64,000 bases of DNA from NCBI GenBank assembly GCA_034359265.1, contig CP136891.1, positions 51,848,501 to 51,912,500 of the forward strand. The letters run 5' to 3'. Of this stretch, positions 12,344 through 23,217 are shown piece after piece. Each line of letters starts with the position of its first letter. Positions within the stretch are counted from its first letter, which is position 1. This DNA comes from Canna indica (Eukaryota > Streptophyta > Magnoliopsida > Zingiberales > Cannaceae). The translations under genes and the position numbers were made by a program. The notes under the pieces were generated by a model. The model did not search any database. It was not told the DNA's origin and saw nothing but the letters and a program-made list of their open reading frames with translations.

Positions 12344-13817
12344 TGAAGGTTCCTCCTTCATACTTTATTCTCCTCATGATTATTTTGATGATAACAAACC
12401 TATTTAACAAGTGTTTGAAGTATGAAAATTGCAGGATCGATGAAAGATACGTCAAGCCTTACGTCTCTCGATCAATCTCCAAAATAGATCAATGCGTGCA
12501 TCAGAAATGTTTTGGATAGCATGGAGAATCCTTTAAAGCTAAAGCAAGCTAAAGAACGAAGCCGAAAAACCAAGCGCGAAATGAGAAAGCCAAGATAAAA
12601 TTTTCCAGCTCTGGTTCGATCAACCAGACGATCGGCCGAATGGTGTTAAGTAGTGGCAGCAACCAATTCAGTCGATCAGTCGGTCGACCGAATGATGCAC
12701 AAAAGAGGCAGTAGTCATTCGGTCGACCTATCGATCGATCAAAATTGGTGAAGAATTCGTAGAAGGACTGCGTTGATCGACCGACCGAAGCCAAAATATG
12801 GCAGAATGCTCATCGGTCGACCGGATGGCAAATCGCGAGTCGCACGATTTTGGCATCACTGATTCGGTCGACCAGATTCGAGATTGCCAATCTCACGACA
12901 GTCGGCTGACCCGTCGGTCATCCGAATGGCGCGTAATACTCACAGAGAGCTGGGCGATCGATCGGTCGATTGATCGACGATCGATCGGACCATCGACCGG
13001 GCGTCTGTAATGGTAAAATTTATGCCCGTTGACGCCCTATTTCAGCTGAGGATTATAAATACCTCTTCTAACCTCTTTTGTCGCTCTCTCTCTCTCTCTC
13101 AGATTTTTGGATGCAAGAAAACCTTCAAAGAATGATTCCATAACATCCTTCAAGCTTCAACGCGTCAACATTCATCAGCCTAACGCTTGATCCCTTGCTG
13201 TCAAAAGAGCTCTCCTTCAAAGGGTTCAACAAGTCGGTTAGGGATGAAAAGAAGAGGTGTTTAAGTGTGATAAGTTGTCATTCCTCTCCTTGTAATAATT
13301 TTTGTTTTAATCTGTTCTTCATCTCATTGTATTTGAATTATAGGAAGACCTAGTGTTAGGTCTTAGATTTAAGTGGTGTGTAAAGCCACTTGTGTAAACA
13401 TAGTTTACTCGGTTAGTTCTAGTTGTCCCTTAGGGTTGAGGTGGAAGAGTGCTCTCGATAAGAAGACGGTGACTTCCGGGTGTGAAAGTACCTTAGGTTG
13501 AGAGTGAGACTATTCGAGTCAAAGTCCTATGTGTAAGGGAAACTAATTAATCTAGTAAAACTTAGTTTGGAAATCCTAAGCAGGGTGCTTAGGTAGTGGA
13601 GTAGGCATTAGGGCCGAACCACTATAAATCTCAGTGTTAGCATTGTTAAAATTTGTTTGTGCTTGATTGACTTATTTTTGCTTCTGCATCATTATCAAGA
13701 AATTGTGATTTGCCTAAATAATTCAAGAAACGTCTAAAACCGAAATAGGTAAATAGAATTAGATAACACACTATTCACCCCCCCTCTAGTGTGTCATTTT
13801 ATACAATAGAACCTTCA
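12344..13817 (+). repeat. Solo LTR of another Sirevirus-type Copia family, nested
   Basis: This 1474-bp unit has inverted ends TGAAGGTTC/GAACCTTCA. No 5-bp target duplication is visible (TTAGC against ACGGG), so the flanks are altered or this is a recombination product. Near the start is TTTTGATGATAACAAA, near the end the CACACTA...TAGTGTG hairpin (13767-13793). A GGATTATAAATACC TATA box lies at about 13050. The 12600-13010 part is dense in TCGGTCGACCGA-type palindromic motifs. The copia frame resumes after it. Confidence 0.8.
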
Positions 13818-14290
13818 ACGGGAGTGGTAACACGTTCTAAACTCAAAAATGTTTGCCAATGTGTTTTCTTCATTTCTTAAGTAGAGCCTAAAAACATTAA
13901 GGAAGCTATAGATGATGAATTTTGGATTATTATCATGCAAGAGGAACTAAATCAATTTGTAAGAAATGAAGTTTGGGATTTAATACTAGGCCTAGTGAAA
14001 CAAATCCTCATGGATTATGAACTTAACTATTCATGTATACCCATTCATTGTGATAATACTAGTGTCATTAACTTAACTAAAAATCGAGTATTATACTCTA
14101 GGACTAAACACATAAATCTAAGACATCATTTTTTAAGAGACAATATAGCTAAAAAGAATATTTTCGTAGAATTTGTGCCTATTGATAAATAACTTGTGGA
14201 TATATTCACAAAGCCATTGAATGAGGAAAGCTTTACAAATTTGAGAATGCAATTGGGAATCTGTTATATTCTATTTGTTTAAAATTATTT
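13818..14290 (+). pseudogene. Copia RT edge joined to RNase H remnant
   Basis: The frame 13935-14192 begins with the RT N-terminal signature (EELNQFVRNEVWDL). It passes directly into the last part of RNase H (HCDNTSVINLTKN, SRTKHINLRHHFLRD), and DIFTKPLN follows the stop. In an intact element several hundred residues of RT, including the YVDD site, lie between these blocks. An internal deletion has removed them. The junction is near 13985. Confidence 0.85.
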
Positions 14291-14297
14291 TAGAAAA

Positions 14298-14564
14298 GGG
14301 AAAATAGACTAAAAAATCATAATGTTTGCAGAAGTTCTTTGTTCTACCTGTGTTTTTAAAATTCGTCTGTAAATGCACAACATTTATATCCGTTTATGTC
14401 ATCTATCAAATCGTCAAGCGTCGTCAGCTAAGTTGAGATGACACTTGACGATTTGGTAGATGACATAAACAGATGTAAAGGTTCTGCATTTACAGGCGAA
14501 TTTTGAAAATACGGGTAGAACGTAAAATTTCTGCAAACCTTGTAATTTTTTAGTCTAATTTCTC
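14298..14564. repeat. Fold-back MITE, copy 1
   Basis: The two halves are inverted repeats of about 110 bp: the left starts with AATAGACTAAAAAATCAT and the right ends with its complement. The centre reads CGTCAGCTAAGTTGAGATGAC. There is no coding capacity. A second copy lies at 14861-15099. No clear target duplication was found. Confidence 0.75.
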
Positions 14565-14860
14565 ATTAGATGAGGAATACAACTTGTATTTTATGGGACT
14601 TGATTATTCAATTATATTATTTTTCAATTTTTGTTGAATTGGATGATTCAAACAGTAAGCATTTAGAGCATGTTTTTTTCTTCCATTTCTTCTAATGCTT
14701 GGCAATGTGATAATTTTATTCAAACCTTGAGTTGAGAGGAAAACATCAATATGTTTACGTTTCAAGAACATGTATAATATAATTGCTAGGATTAGGATGA
14801 CAGTGGATTTGTGTAAATGAGTATTTCACCCATCCTAGACCTTGATAGGTCATTAGCGGA
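14565..14860 (+). other. Sirevirus-like 3' internal region, no gene
   Basis: This is AT-rich sequence between the two MITE copies, belonging to the non-coding region upstream of the 3' LTR. No reading frame or motif stands out. Confidence 0.5.
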
Positions 14861-15099
14861 TTTGCAAAAATTTTATGTTCTACCAGCGTTTTTAAAATTT
14901 GCCTATAAATGCGCAAGCTTTACATCTGTTTATGTCATCTACCAAACTGTCAAGCGCCGTCAGCTAAGTTGAGACGACCCTTGACTATTTGGTAGATGGC
15001 ATAAACGAATGTAAAGGTTGTGCATTTACAGACGAATTTTAAAAACGGGGGTAGAACAAAATTTTTGCAAACCTTATGATTTTTTTGTCTAATTTCCCT
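14861..15099. repeat. Fold-back MITE, copy 2 (5' end truncated)
   Basis: It is closely similar to 14298-14564 through the central GTCAGCTAAGTTGAGACGAC and the right arm (GCAAACCTTATGATTTTTTTGTCTAATTT). The outer part of the left arm is missing and it starts at TTTGCAAAAATTTTATG. It is possibly a tandem second insertion or a duplicate of copy 1. Confidence 0.7.
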
Positions 15100-15525
15100 T
15101 TATAAAATTGCCTATTTTCTTAAGTCTCTTTGAAAAATTGATTTTTATGGTATCATCACACTCAAGTATATGTCTTGTAATGGGGCTTTGCGACTTATCA
15201 GTGTTTGTCTTCCAAAGGTTCACATCGGTAGGGACGACTATAGTGGTAGATGATACTCGGTTTTATGGATTTCGTAATTTTCATGATGAAACTCATTAAT
15301 AGTACCTTGCATTCTTGCCCTTTTTGATTGATGTAAAAAGGGGGAGAAAAGACTTGGTTACATTTATTTTATGATGCATATATATAAGGGAAGCTATCTC
15401 TTAGACCTACATGTTGATAGGGGGAGCTTGAGTTAGCTTTTATCATAAACTTACAAATGAGCACTTATCATCTCTTAGAATTGCTTATTTTTCATGTTAT
15501 TTTGTCATCATCAAAAAGGGGAGAT
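15100..15525 (+). other. Non-coding 3' region with three purine tracts, the last being the PPT
   Basis: Purine runs occur at about 15337 (AAAAAGGGGGAGAAAAGA), 15419 (AGGGGGAG) and 15514-15524 (AAAAAGGGGAGA). The last abuts the 3' LTR and is the plus-strand primer (PPT). Repeated PPT-like tracts upstream of the 3' LTR are typical of Sirevirus-like elements. Confidence 0.75.
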
Positions 15526-16655
15526 TGTTGGCCCAAGGTTCATCCTAGGCCTCACTCTCTATTTTGATGATAATAAACATATATCTAACTCATTTGTTGA
15601 GTTTTGAGTTCAGGTTGATAGAACGATACACCTACGAAGTTCGTCCAGAAAATCGCAAAGAATCGAGCAAAAATGACTCTTATGGCTATCGAGTTGTAAT
15701 TAAGTCGAAACATAGATTTAGGATTAGATATGATTGTAATATGCCCCTAGGATATCAACCAAACCTATTTATACTATGTTCCAAGTCAAAATCCAAGAAT
15801 AGACCCGAAAACGAAATCCAAGTGTAAAAATCAGCAAAACTGGGCTGAAATTACATTTTAGTCGGATGTTCGGTTCGATAGGTCGATCGACCGACAATTG
15901 ACCGTGTTCGGGCCAAAACCCACAAAGTGCTTTTGGTCGATGACCGGTCGCTCATTTAGTCGACCGACCCATCGACGAGGTGATCGACCGTCGGGCGTCA
16001 ACGACTATATTTTTATCCGTTGCAACGGCTGTTGCATGCTCTCTCACCCCATGGCTTATAAATACAAGCCATTACTCCTTCACCTGCCTGGTTCACTATT
16101 CTATTGAGTTAATTTCCAAGTGTTCAAGCCTTCAAGATTGATTTGCAAGTCCTAGCTCTCAACTCTCAATCTCTCTAGAAGTAGTCTTCACGCTTCAACC
16201 CTCACAAGGCGATTCTTCCTTTCATCTTGAGGCGTTGGAAAGATTGAAGGCTAAGAAAGGAGCTCTCCAAGTTTGATTTTCATTTCATGCTCCTTTAAAC
16301 TTGTTTTCTTAAGTTGTTTATCTCGAATTCTCAAAGTAGCTTGTAGGGTGTGCTTGTGAAACACCTTAGATTGGTTATATGATTTTGTTTTGATAGAGAA
16401 TAGTTGTTGAGGCTTTCTCAAAGGTTTGAGATTTGAGTCCTTTTGGTTGAACCACTATACGTGTTGTGTGTTTGCATTGCTCTATACTTGTTTACTATCA
16501 TTTATTGATTGTGCTTAGTTACTTGTCAAAGCATTAATCTCAAGAGAATTCAATTTAGGTTGTTAAATTGATTAAAAGTGAAAAGAGTATAACTGAACTT
16601 ATAAATAACTTACACACTATTCAACCCCCTTTTTAGTGTGGACATTTGAACAACA
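15526..16655 (+). repeat. 3' LTR of Sirevirus-like element
   Basis: This 1130-bp partner of 3667-4895 has the same TGTTGGCCC start and GAACAACA end, the same TATA region (GGCTTATAAATACAAG) and terminal hairpin (16613-16640). A deletion of about 100 bp at 16438 accounts for most of the length difference. Confidence 0.93.
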
Positions 16656-16660
16656 ACAAC

Positions 16661-17030
16661 CACTGACCCCTCTGTGTCCCTTTGGCTTGAAAGAAAGAGA
16701 AGAACACAATAAGACTCGACTTAACACCTAGAAACTCCATTAAGATCTCGAAACAATGGACAAACGTCTAGCTGTTCGGGTGAAGCTATGTTGGGGCAAC
16801 ATTCACCAAGATTAGCACCCCACATTCAAAATCAGTGAAAGGCAGTCGGACAACAAGGTCCTCAAACATGGTCTGATACACAAAAATGAACTCAGGATCC
16901 TCCTAAAATGGAAGACCCTATCATCCAGGGAGTAAGGAAGGCATTCGAAGGCATCCTCGTCACCAGAACGAGACAACAACATGCCTTTGCGGAAAGCCGT
17001 AATGCCGCTTGAGATGGTCATCGCCTAACT
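16661..17030 (-). pseudogene. Gypsy-type gag-like protein (Transposase_28 type), N-terminal part
   Basis: The minus-strand translation just before the Copia insertion reads FVYQTMFEDLVVRLPFTDFE, then NVAPT and LHPNS, then FVHCFEILMEFLG. That is the typical core of plant Transposase_28/gypsy-type proteins. Two TAG stops are visible in this stretch. It continues across the Copia insertion into 3661-2040. Confidence 0.65.
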
Positions 17031-17798
17031 TTCTTGCCTTAATTCTTCATGGACCCAAGAGTAAGATTCCGCAGACTCGCCCTACCTATCTACTATGCAC
17101 TTCCCCCTACCAACCATTTCTCAATCAAACTGGAAACATAATGAGCGAGCGACGAGTCAGTACAGCCTATCAATCTAAGATTGACCCCGATAAAATAATA
17201 AATAAAAGATAAGATCGGGAAGACTCATCAGAAATAGATGAAAGCGAACGAGGTAGTGAATGGAGAGGCGATGTCATCAATGAAAGGCTCGAGAGCAAGG
17301 AGCAAGGAACGAGCAAAAATTCAGAATGCGAAAAAGCTCAAAATGAAGGAAAGGAGGGAGTTTTAAAACCGATCGAGGAGCGACAACCTCCTCATTGAAC
17401 AACCAACAATCACATTCAGTTAGCAGAGTGAATCATGGCCAATAATCTCATCAGTGGTAGACACCTAAACACCTCAAAGATGAACTGCCAGATCTCTGCA
17501 TCGTGCTCACTATCAGGATTAAATGCTAGAAAAGCATGCACTAACGGGAGGTATCCCAGACGAGATCAGATGCTCTAACATATGCAAAGAGATCGACATA
17601 CAAGAAGAGGTCGGCACGAAGTCCTCAAACTCTGACCAAGCTCGGGGCTATGGACTAGACTAGCTCTTTAGGCCTAGTCGGATCGAGCTTAGAAGCCTTA
17701 CTCATGAATCAGATCGAACCATCCACAACTTAGCTCGGGAGCTCCACCTGGCCAAACAAGGATATCAATATTCTATATTTATGACCAGAGATTTGGCA
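17031..17798 (-). other. Leader or LTR region of the old Gypsy-type element, no gene
   Basis: This lies upstream (minus-strand sense) of the gag-like start. It contains no reading frame of note and is rich in AGATCGG/GAGCAAGG motifs. It probably continues at 22562 beyond the Copia element. LTR limits could not be set. Confidence 0.4.
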
Positions 17799-17803
17799 GT
17801 AAT

Positions 17804-18044
17804 TATTAGTGAAACCTTCTCGTAGTCTCATCGAAGACATGTCAGCCATCAGCACCATTGGCTACCGGCTCCATTACCTTTCGTTAATAAGTTTGTTATT
17901 AACTTTCCATGTGTTAGCTGATCACTTCATTGATCACTGAGTTTGTTATCATTTGAATCACTCTGTACTTAGTATAAATAGGCTTGATGTATTCATCTTT
18001 TGAATGAATCGATTACATACTCTTCTTCCACTTGAGCCTCATTA
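17804..18044 (+). repeat. 5' LTR (TA...TA type)
   Basis: This is a 241-bp LTR. TATAAATAGG at about 17973 is a clear TATA box, so transcription would start near 18000. The ends are set by the GTAAT duplication on the left and by the primer site on the right. Confidence 0.93.
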
Positions 18045-18056
18045 TGGTATCAGAGC
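18045..18056 (+). other. Primer binding site (initiator Met tRNA)
   Basis: TGGTATCAGAGC follows the LTR without a gap and is complementary to the 3' end of initiator methionine tRNA. Confidence 0.92.
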
Positions 18057-18144
18057 CATAACTCTCACGAGAATGGTTCCTGGTGCTTCAACTTAATTTT
18101 CTTCTCCACCTTCGTTTTTTTTTGTCTTCTCTCATCTGGCGATC

Positions 18145-21100
18145 ATGGCGACTGATGATACGAATGCTGCAGAAGTTGTAAACCCCTTTGCATCAAGCAA
18201 ACAAGTAATCGCCATCAATCCTGCTTCACAATTGCCGCTCAAACTCTCCGGTAATAGCAATTACTCAAGCTGGAAGATCCAGATCGAACTGCTACTTCTC
18301 GGGTACGATCTTACTGCTTTCATTGATGGTAGCTCAGTCTGTCCTCCGATCGATGATCCCAATCATCGCCTATGGCTGCGTCAAGATGGTTTGATCTGTC
18401 ATGCCATCATGGCATCGGTAGATCCAACCATTATTTCAATTGTTGCTACTTCATCTTCAGCTCATGACGCTTGGATGCGTCTTGCAGCACAATTTGCGAA
18501 CAGATCTCAGACCAGAATATTTGGTCTGCAAGATGCCCTCTCAAAATTAACCAAAGGAACTAAAACTATTTCTGAGTATTTCTTTGAGATTAAAACTATC
18601 TCCGATGAACTAGCTATGGTCAACTCGCCTGTTAACCCATCTGCTCTCATTATAAAAATTCTCAGTGGGCTTGGACCCAAATTTAACAACATAAGTGCAG
18701 CTATACGCTCGCGCGACACCTTGATTTCAGTTGAAGAACTATATGACAAGCTGACAGATCATGAAACTTTTCTAAAGCTTCGACATGAGACCTCTTCCAT
18801 GACTGTTCAATACACTTGGCATCAAAACACTCAGTTTAAGTCTCAACAGTCATGGGATAAGAAAAAAAGGCAGTCACAATTTACTCAGAATAAACCTCAA
18901 AATGCGAATTATCAAGAGCAACCAAGGTTTTACTACAACAATCAGTGCATGCCATTTAACAACAGTCAATATCAGCATAGGCCTTTCAATAATAATAGTC
19001 AGTTCAAGCCACACATTCAATGTCAGATTTGTAACAAACCTGGTCATTCTTCTAGCATTTGTAGATATAGATTCAATTCTGATTTTAAGCCACTGCAACT
19101 CAATGTCTCTGAACTGCATCAAAACAAGCACTCTCCCTGGATAAAGGATTCAGGGGCGACACACCATGTAACATCTGAACCAGATCTACTGCAAGCTGCT
19201 TCTTCATTCCAAAGTGATTAGAACATAACTCTTGGAGATGGTAATCTCATTGTTGCGTCACACTCTGGTATGGTTAATTTGTCACCCAAATTTTAGCTTC
19301 ATAATGTCCTTTATGCACCTATGATAATTAAGAACCTGATTTCTGTAGCAAAGTTTTGTAAACAAAACAATTCATCAATTGAATTCTTCTCTAACCATTT
19401 TCTTGTAAAGGATCTCAATACCAGGATTGTGATCGCCCAAGGCCAAAATGAAGGTGACCTGTATTCATGGAGTTATTCCTTACCTACCATTCACGCTACT
19501 TCTGTTCATTCAACCGGTTCATTTACTTGGAATCAAAGATTGGGCCATCCACACCACAAAGCTCTTCACTCAATTTTATCACAGCTAAATTTGTCTTCAT
19601 CTACTGTTAAAAACTCTCACTGTAATGCCTGTTCAATCAATAAAAGCCATTGCCTACCATTTGTTATTTCCTCCATTAAAACCAGCAAATCACTTGAGAT
19701 TCTTTACTCAGATGTATGGGGTCCGGCTCCCATCACATCTTCAGAAGGGCATCGATTCTACGTCATATTTGTTGACCACCATACAAAATATACGTTGTTA
19801 TTTCCCATAAAACAAAAGTCTGAGGTACTGCAAGTGTTCTCTAAATTCAAAACTCTTGTAGAAAAATACTTCAACCTATCCATCAAGAGCCTCTATTCCG
19901 ATGGAGGTGGTGAATACACAGCTCTTTCCTCATATCTTTCAAGCAATGACATTCAACAGCTCCTTTCACCACCTTATACACCTCAGCGAGTCAGTTTGGC
20001 TGAGCGCAAACACAGACATATAATGGAGACCTATTTAACTTTGCTTTCTTAAGCCTCTGTACCATTAAACTTCTGGCACTTTGCATGCTCAACTACTGTT
20101 TACCTAATCAATCGAATGCCTACTCCTACACTCAAAAATAAATCTCCTTTCACATGTCTATTCAACGAACAACCAAACTATCTCAGCCTGAAGGTTTTCG
20201 GGTGTCTCTGTTATCCTTGGCTGAGACCATATTCCCATCACAAATTGGATGCCAAATCAAAATCATGCATTTTTTTCAGCTACTCTACTCGGCACTATTG
20301 CTATAAGTGCCTTGATCCTGTCACCAACAAAATCTTCCTCTCCAGACATGTAATGTTTGTTGAAAACAAGTTCCCTTTTACTTATACTTCAGTGAACTTG
20401 AATCGAGTCAATACATTAACTGTTGATGACTGGATGAATGTCTCACCAATCTCTGAAACATTATCTACTCCTCCTTTACCTCCACATATCACCTCCACTT
20501 CAACAATATGCCAACCAGTAGTCTTAAGACAGCCTTTATCTCAAACTTCTCATCAAACAGATGCTCTGGCAGATCACCTTTGTTACCAGCTATGGGTGAT
20601 TCAATCCTTGAAGACCCCACCAAAAATACAACCTTACAAAATGCACCAACAGACACTACATTACCATCTACCACTGCACCTAGACACATGACCACAAGGT
20701 CACAGTCCAACATCTTCAAGCCTAGAAAACCACTCGATTACTCAGCTCTACTTTCGACTACAACAATTCATCCTACTCCCACTACCTACAAACAACCCTG
20801 CCAATATCCAGAGTGGAAAGCAGCAATGCAACAAGAAATCTCTGCCTTACTCAACAACCACACTTGGGATCTAGTTCCAGCACCGTTAAATCAGAACATT
20901 GTTGGCTACAGGTGGATCTTTAGGGTTAAACACAACTCGGATGACACTATTGATCAATTCAAATGCCGCCTTGTGGCCAAAGGGTTTCATCAGCAAGAAG
21001 GAATTGATTTTAGCAGTACCTTTAGCCCTGTTATTAAGCAAGCAACTATAAGGATAATACTTACTCTTGCTTCTAAACTTAATTGGGGTTTGTTTCAGCT

Positions 21101-22306
21101 CGACGTAAATAATGTGTTTCTTTAGGGAAGATTATACGAGGATGTTTATATGCAGCAGCCACCCGAATTTGTTGACCCTGAACACCCAAAGTATGTTTGC
21201 AAGCTCAAAAAGGCTATCTACGGCCTAAGACAAGCGGCGCAAGCCTGGTTCAATGAGCTACATAGCTTCCTATATTATGTCGGTTTTCAAAATTCTATGG
21301 CTGACACTTCATTGTTTATTCTTAAAGAATCCCAATCAATGACACTGCTGCTACTTTATGTCGATGATATCATACTTATTGGTACATATACAGATAAAAT
21401 TCAAGAGATATATTCCAAGCTGGCATCTAGGTTCTCTCTCAAAGAGATTCAACCTTTGAATTATTTCCTTGGCATCGAGGTTTTCAAGAGCGATGAAGGG
21501 TTGTTTCTGTCTCAACGCATAACATCTCAGACCTTCTACATCGAACGGAAATGCAAGATGCCAATCCAGTTAAAACGCCTATGTCTTCTTCAGCTCGGCT
21601 GTCATTGGATGATGGTACACCACTTGCCAATGCAAAGACATTCAAAACAAGTGATCGACGCACTTCAGTATCTGTCATTTACAAGGCCTGATATTGCATT
21701 TACAGTCAATAAATTATCGCAATACATGTATACGCCTTCTACATTCCACTGGCAGTGTTGTAAAAGATTGATGAGATATCTCAAAGGGACTGCGGACATG
21801 GGTATTCTCCTCAACTGAAGTTCTGCTTTTGACATCAAAGCTTACTCCGATTTCGATTGGGGTGGAGATCAGACTGATCGGCGCTCCACAGGAGCCTATT
21901 TAATTTTCCTTGGTGGATCACCTGTCAGCTGGTCCTCAAAGAAACAGAGAACCATAGCCAGATCCTCAACAAAAGCCGAATACAAGTCCTTAGCTAACAC
22001 TGCAGCTGAGGTACTCTGGTTACTAACTGTTCTTAAAGAACTCAAGTGTTGCAATCTCCCTACGCCTACACTGCTCTGTGATAATCTGGGAGCCACATTA
22101 CTTACCAAACATCCCACCAATCACAGCCGTATGAAACATGTTGAGATCGACTTCCACTTCATCCAAGAACAAGTTGAAAACGGAAGCATTCTGGTGCAAC
22201 ATATCCCTGCCTCACTGCAGTTGGCCGACTCCCTTACGAAAGCTAACATGTCAGCGTTGTTTTTAAATCATCAAGTCAAGATGGGCGTCATCCGACGACC
22301 CATCTT
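18145..22306 (+). pseudogene. Copia gag-pol polyprotein, disrupted by stops and frameshifts
   Basis: The ATG at 18145 opens a gag of about 330 residues with the CCHC knuckle CQICNKPGHSSSIC (about 19021-19062). The protease motif is KDSGATHHVTS. The integrase has CNACSINKSHC for the zinc site and YSDVWGP, YSDGGGEY and AERKHRH for the catalytic core. The RT has GYRWIFRVK, LDVNNVFL and YVDDIIL (about 21358). The RNase H has YSDFDWGGD, STKAEYKSL, LCDN and NHSRMKHVEID. Stops are at 19219, 19294, 20050 and 21123, with frame changes near 20510-20690 and 21540-21660. A full-length product is not made. Few lesions and similar LTRs point to recent decay. Confidence 0.93.
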
Positions 22307-22315
22307 GAGGGGGGG
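22307..22315 (+). other. Polypurine tract
   Basis: GAGGGGGGG abuts the 3' LTR and would prime plus-strand DNA synthesis. Confidence 0.85.
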
Positions 22316-22556
22316 TATTAGTGAAACCTTCTCGTAGTCTCATCGAAGACACGTCAGCCATCAGCACCATTGGCTACCGGCTCCATTACCTTTCGTTAAT
22401 AAGTTTATTATTAACTTTCCACGTGTTAGCTGATCACTGCGTTGATCACTGAGTTTGTTATCATTTGAATCACTCTGTACTTAGTATAAATAGGCTTGAT
22501 GTATTCATCTTTTGAATGAATCGATTACATACTCTTCTTCCACCTGAGCCTCATTA
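22316..22556 (+). repeat. 3' LTR (TA...TA type)
   Basis: This is a 241-bp copy of 17804-18044. By eye six substitutions separate them (about 2.5%), mostly C/T or A/G changes. It starts TATTAG after the PPT, which confirms the unusual terminus independently of the left copy. Confidence 0.93.
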
Positions 22557-22561
22557 GTAAT

Positions 22562-22955
22562 AAGACTGCAATCTAAGGGGTAATCATTGACCCATTCAGT
22601 GCATATCCCTTCGAAATTTCGCGAGATATTCTCGTCGAACACCCAGACTTGCCTCATAAGATTGACACGATGCACAAACAAGGTATACTCTAATGGAACT
22701 TCCTCTCACTTGACCATCAGAGTATCTTGCAGGTTATCACCGGAGCCTCAGTGGACCAGAAGATGTGAAGACTTGCAACACTGCTGACTTCAGACGAGAA
22801 CATTTACATATCAAATTGACCCTACTAGTAAAATTTTATAAATCCACCACTGCTCCCATTCGCTGCCACTTCAGCACCAATATTTTAGTCTGTTTGGAAT
22901 TGGTGACAACTAATTTATACCTGATGCAAGAATCAACTTAGAGCGGTGAAGCTTT
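22562..22955. other. Continuation of old Gypsy-type element flank, no gene
   Basis: This stretch follows the right target duplication and should be continuous with 17798 in the pre-insertion state. No reading frame or repeat boundary is recognisable. Confidence 0.35.
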
Positions 22956-23217
22956 GTAGCGGGATACTTTGGAACATATGGAAATGTCGCAATAAGGTTA
23001 TATTTCATGCAATTATACTCAATACAGATGAAAAATCAATGAGAGCTTTTGAAATATAAAACAAAACAAAAGATGTATGAGTAAATGTATTCTATCCTAC
23101 CATGTTGGGCAATGATGTTGGACTTTCGCCATGTTCGGGCACAGACGCTTGCCATCCTATTTCATTCTTGAATGAATTTAGCTATCTTTTTCGGGAAAAA
23201 ATAAAAATAAAAATCAA
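22956..23217 (+). mobile_element. LINE 3' end, severely 5'-truncated
   Basis: The frame reads LCSGILWNIWKCRNKVIF, clearly related to the last ORF2 segment of the LINE at 9049-12141 (LVCAILWSIWRSRNKYIF). It ends with CTTTTTCGGG and an A-rich tail (AAAAAATAAAAATAAAAA). Only about 260 bp remain. It lies immediately upstream of the PP2A promoter region. Confidence 0.8.

Larger units (their letters stand above)
3667..16655 (+). mobile_element. Sirevirus-like Ty1/Copia retrotransposon, defective, with nested insertions
   Basis: This 13-kb element begins TGTTGGCCC and ends GAACAACA, and is flanked by the 5-bp duplication ACAAC (3662-3666 and 16656-16660). It has LTRs at both ends, a methionine-tRNA primer site after the 5' LTR, a gag with two CCHC knuckles, protease, integrase, an RNase H remnant, and a polypurine tract (AAAAAGGGGAGA) right before the 3' LTR. 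The gene order PR-INT-RT-RH marks Copia. LTRs above 1 kb, the purine-rich tract and the long gag suggest the Sirevirus/Maximus lineage. Two solo LTRs, a LINE and two MITEs are nested inside. The RT core is deleted, so the element cannot act on its own. Confidence 0.93.
17804..22556 (+). mobile_element. Ale/RE-like Ty1/Copia retrotransposon with non-canonical TA...TA LTRs
   Basis: This complete 4753-bp structure is flanked by GTAAT on both sides (17799-17803 and 22557-22561). It has two 241-bp LTRs that differ at six positions by my reading, a methionine-tRNA primer site directly after the 5' LTR and a G-rich PPT directly before the 3' LTR. The LTRs begin TATTAG and end CTCATTA instead of TG...CA. 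The single gag-pol order PR-INT-RT-RH fits Copia. The short LTRs and gag style fit the Ale/Retrofit group. It is relatively young but broken by stops. Confidence 0.95.

Noticed and set aside
3667..16655. Envelope-like gene typical of some Sireviruses
   Set aside because: Between RNase H and the 3' LTR only MITEs and non-coding purine-rich DNA are visible. No transmembrane reading frame was found.
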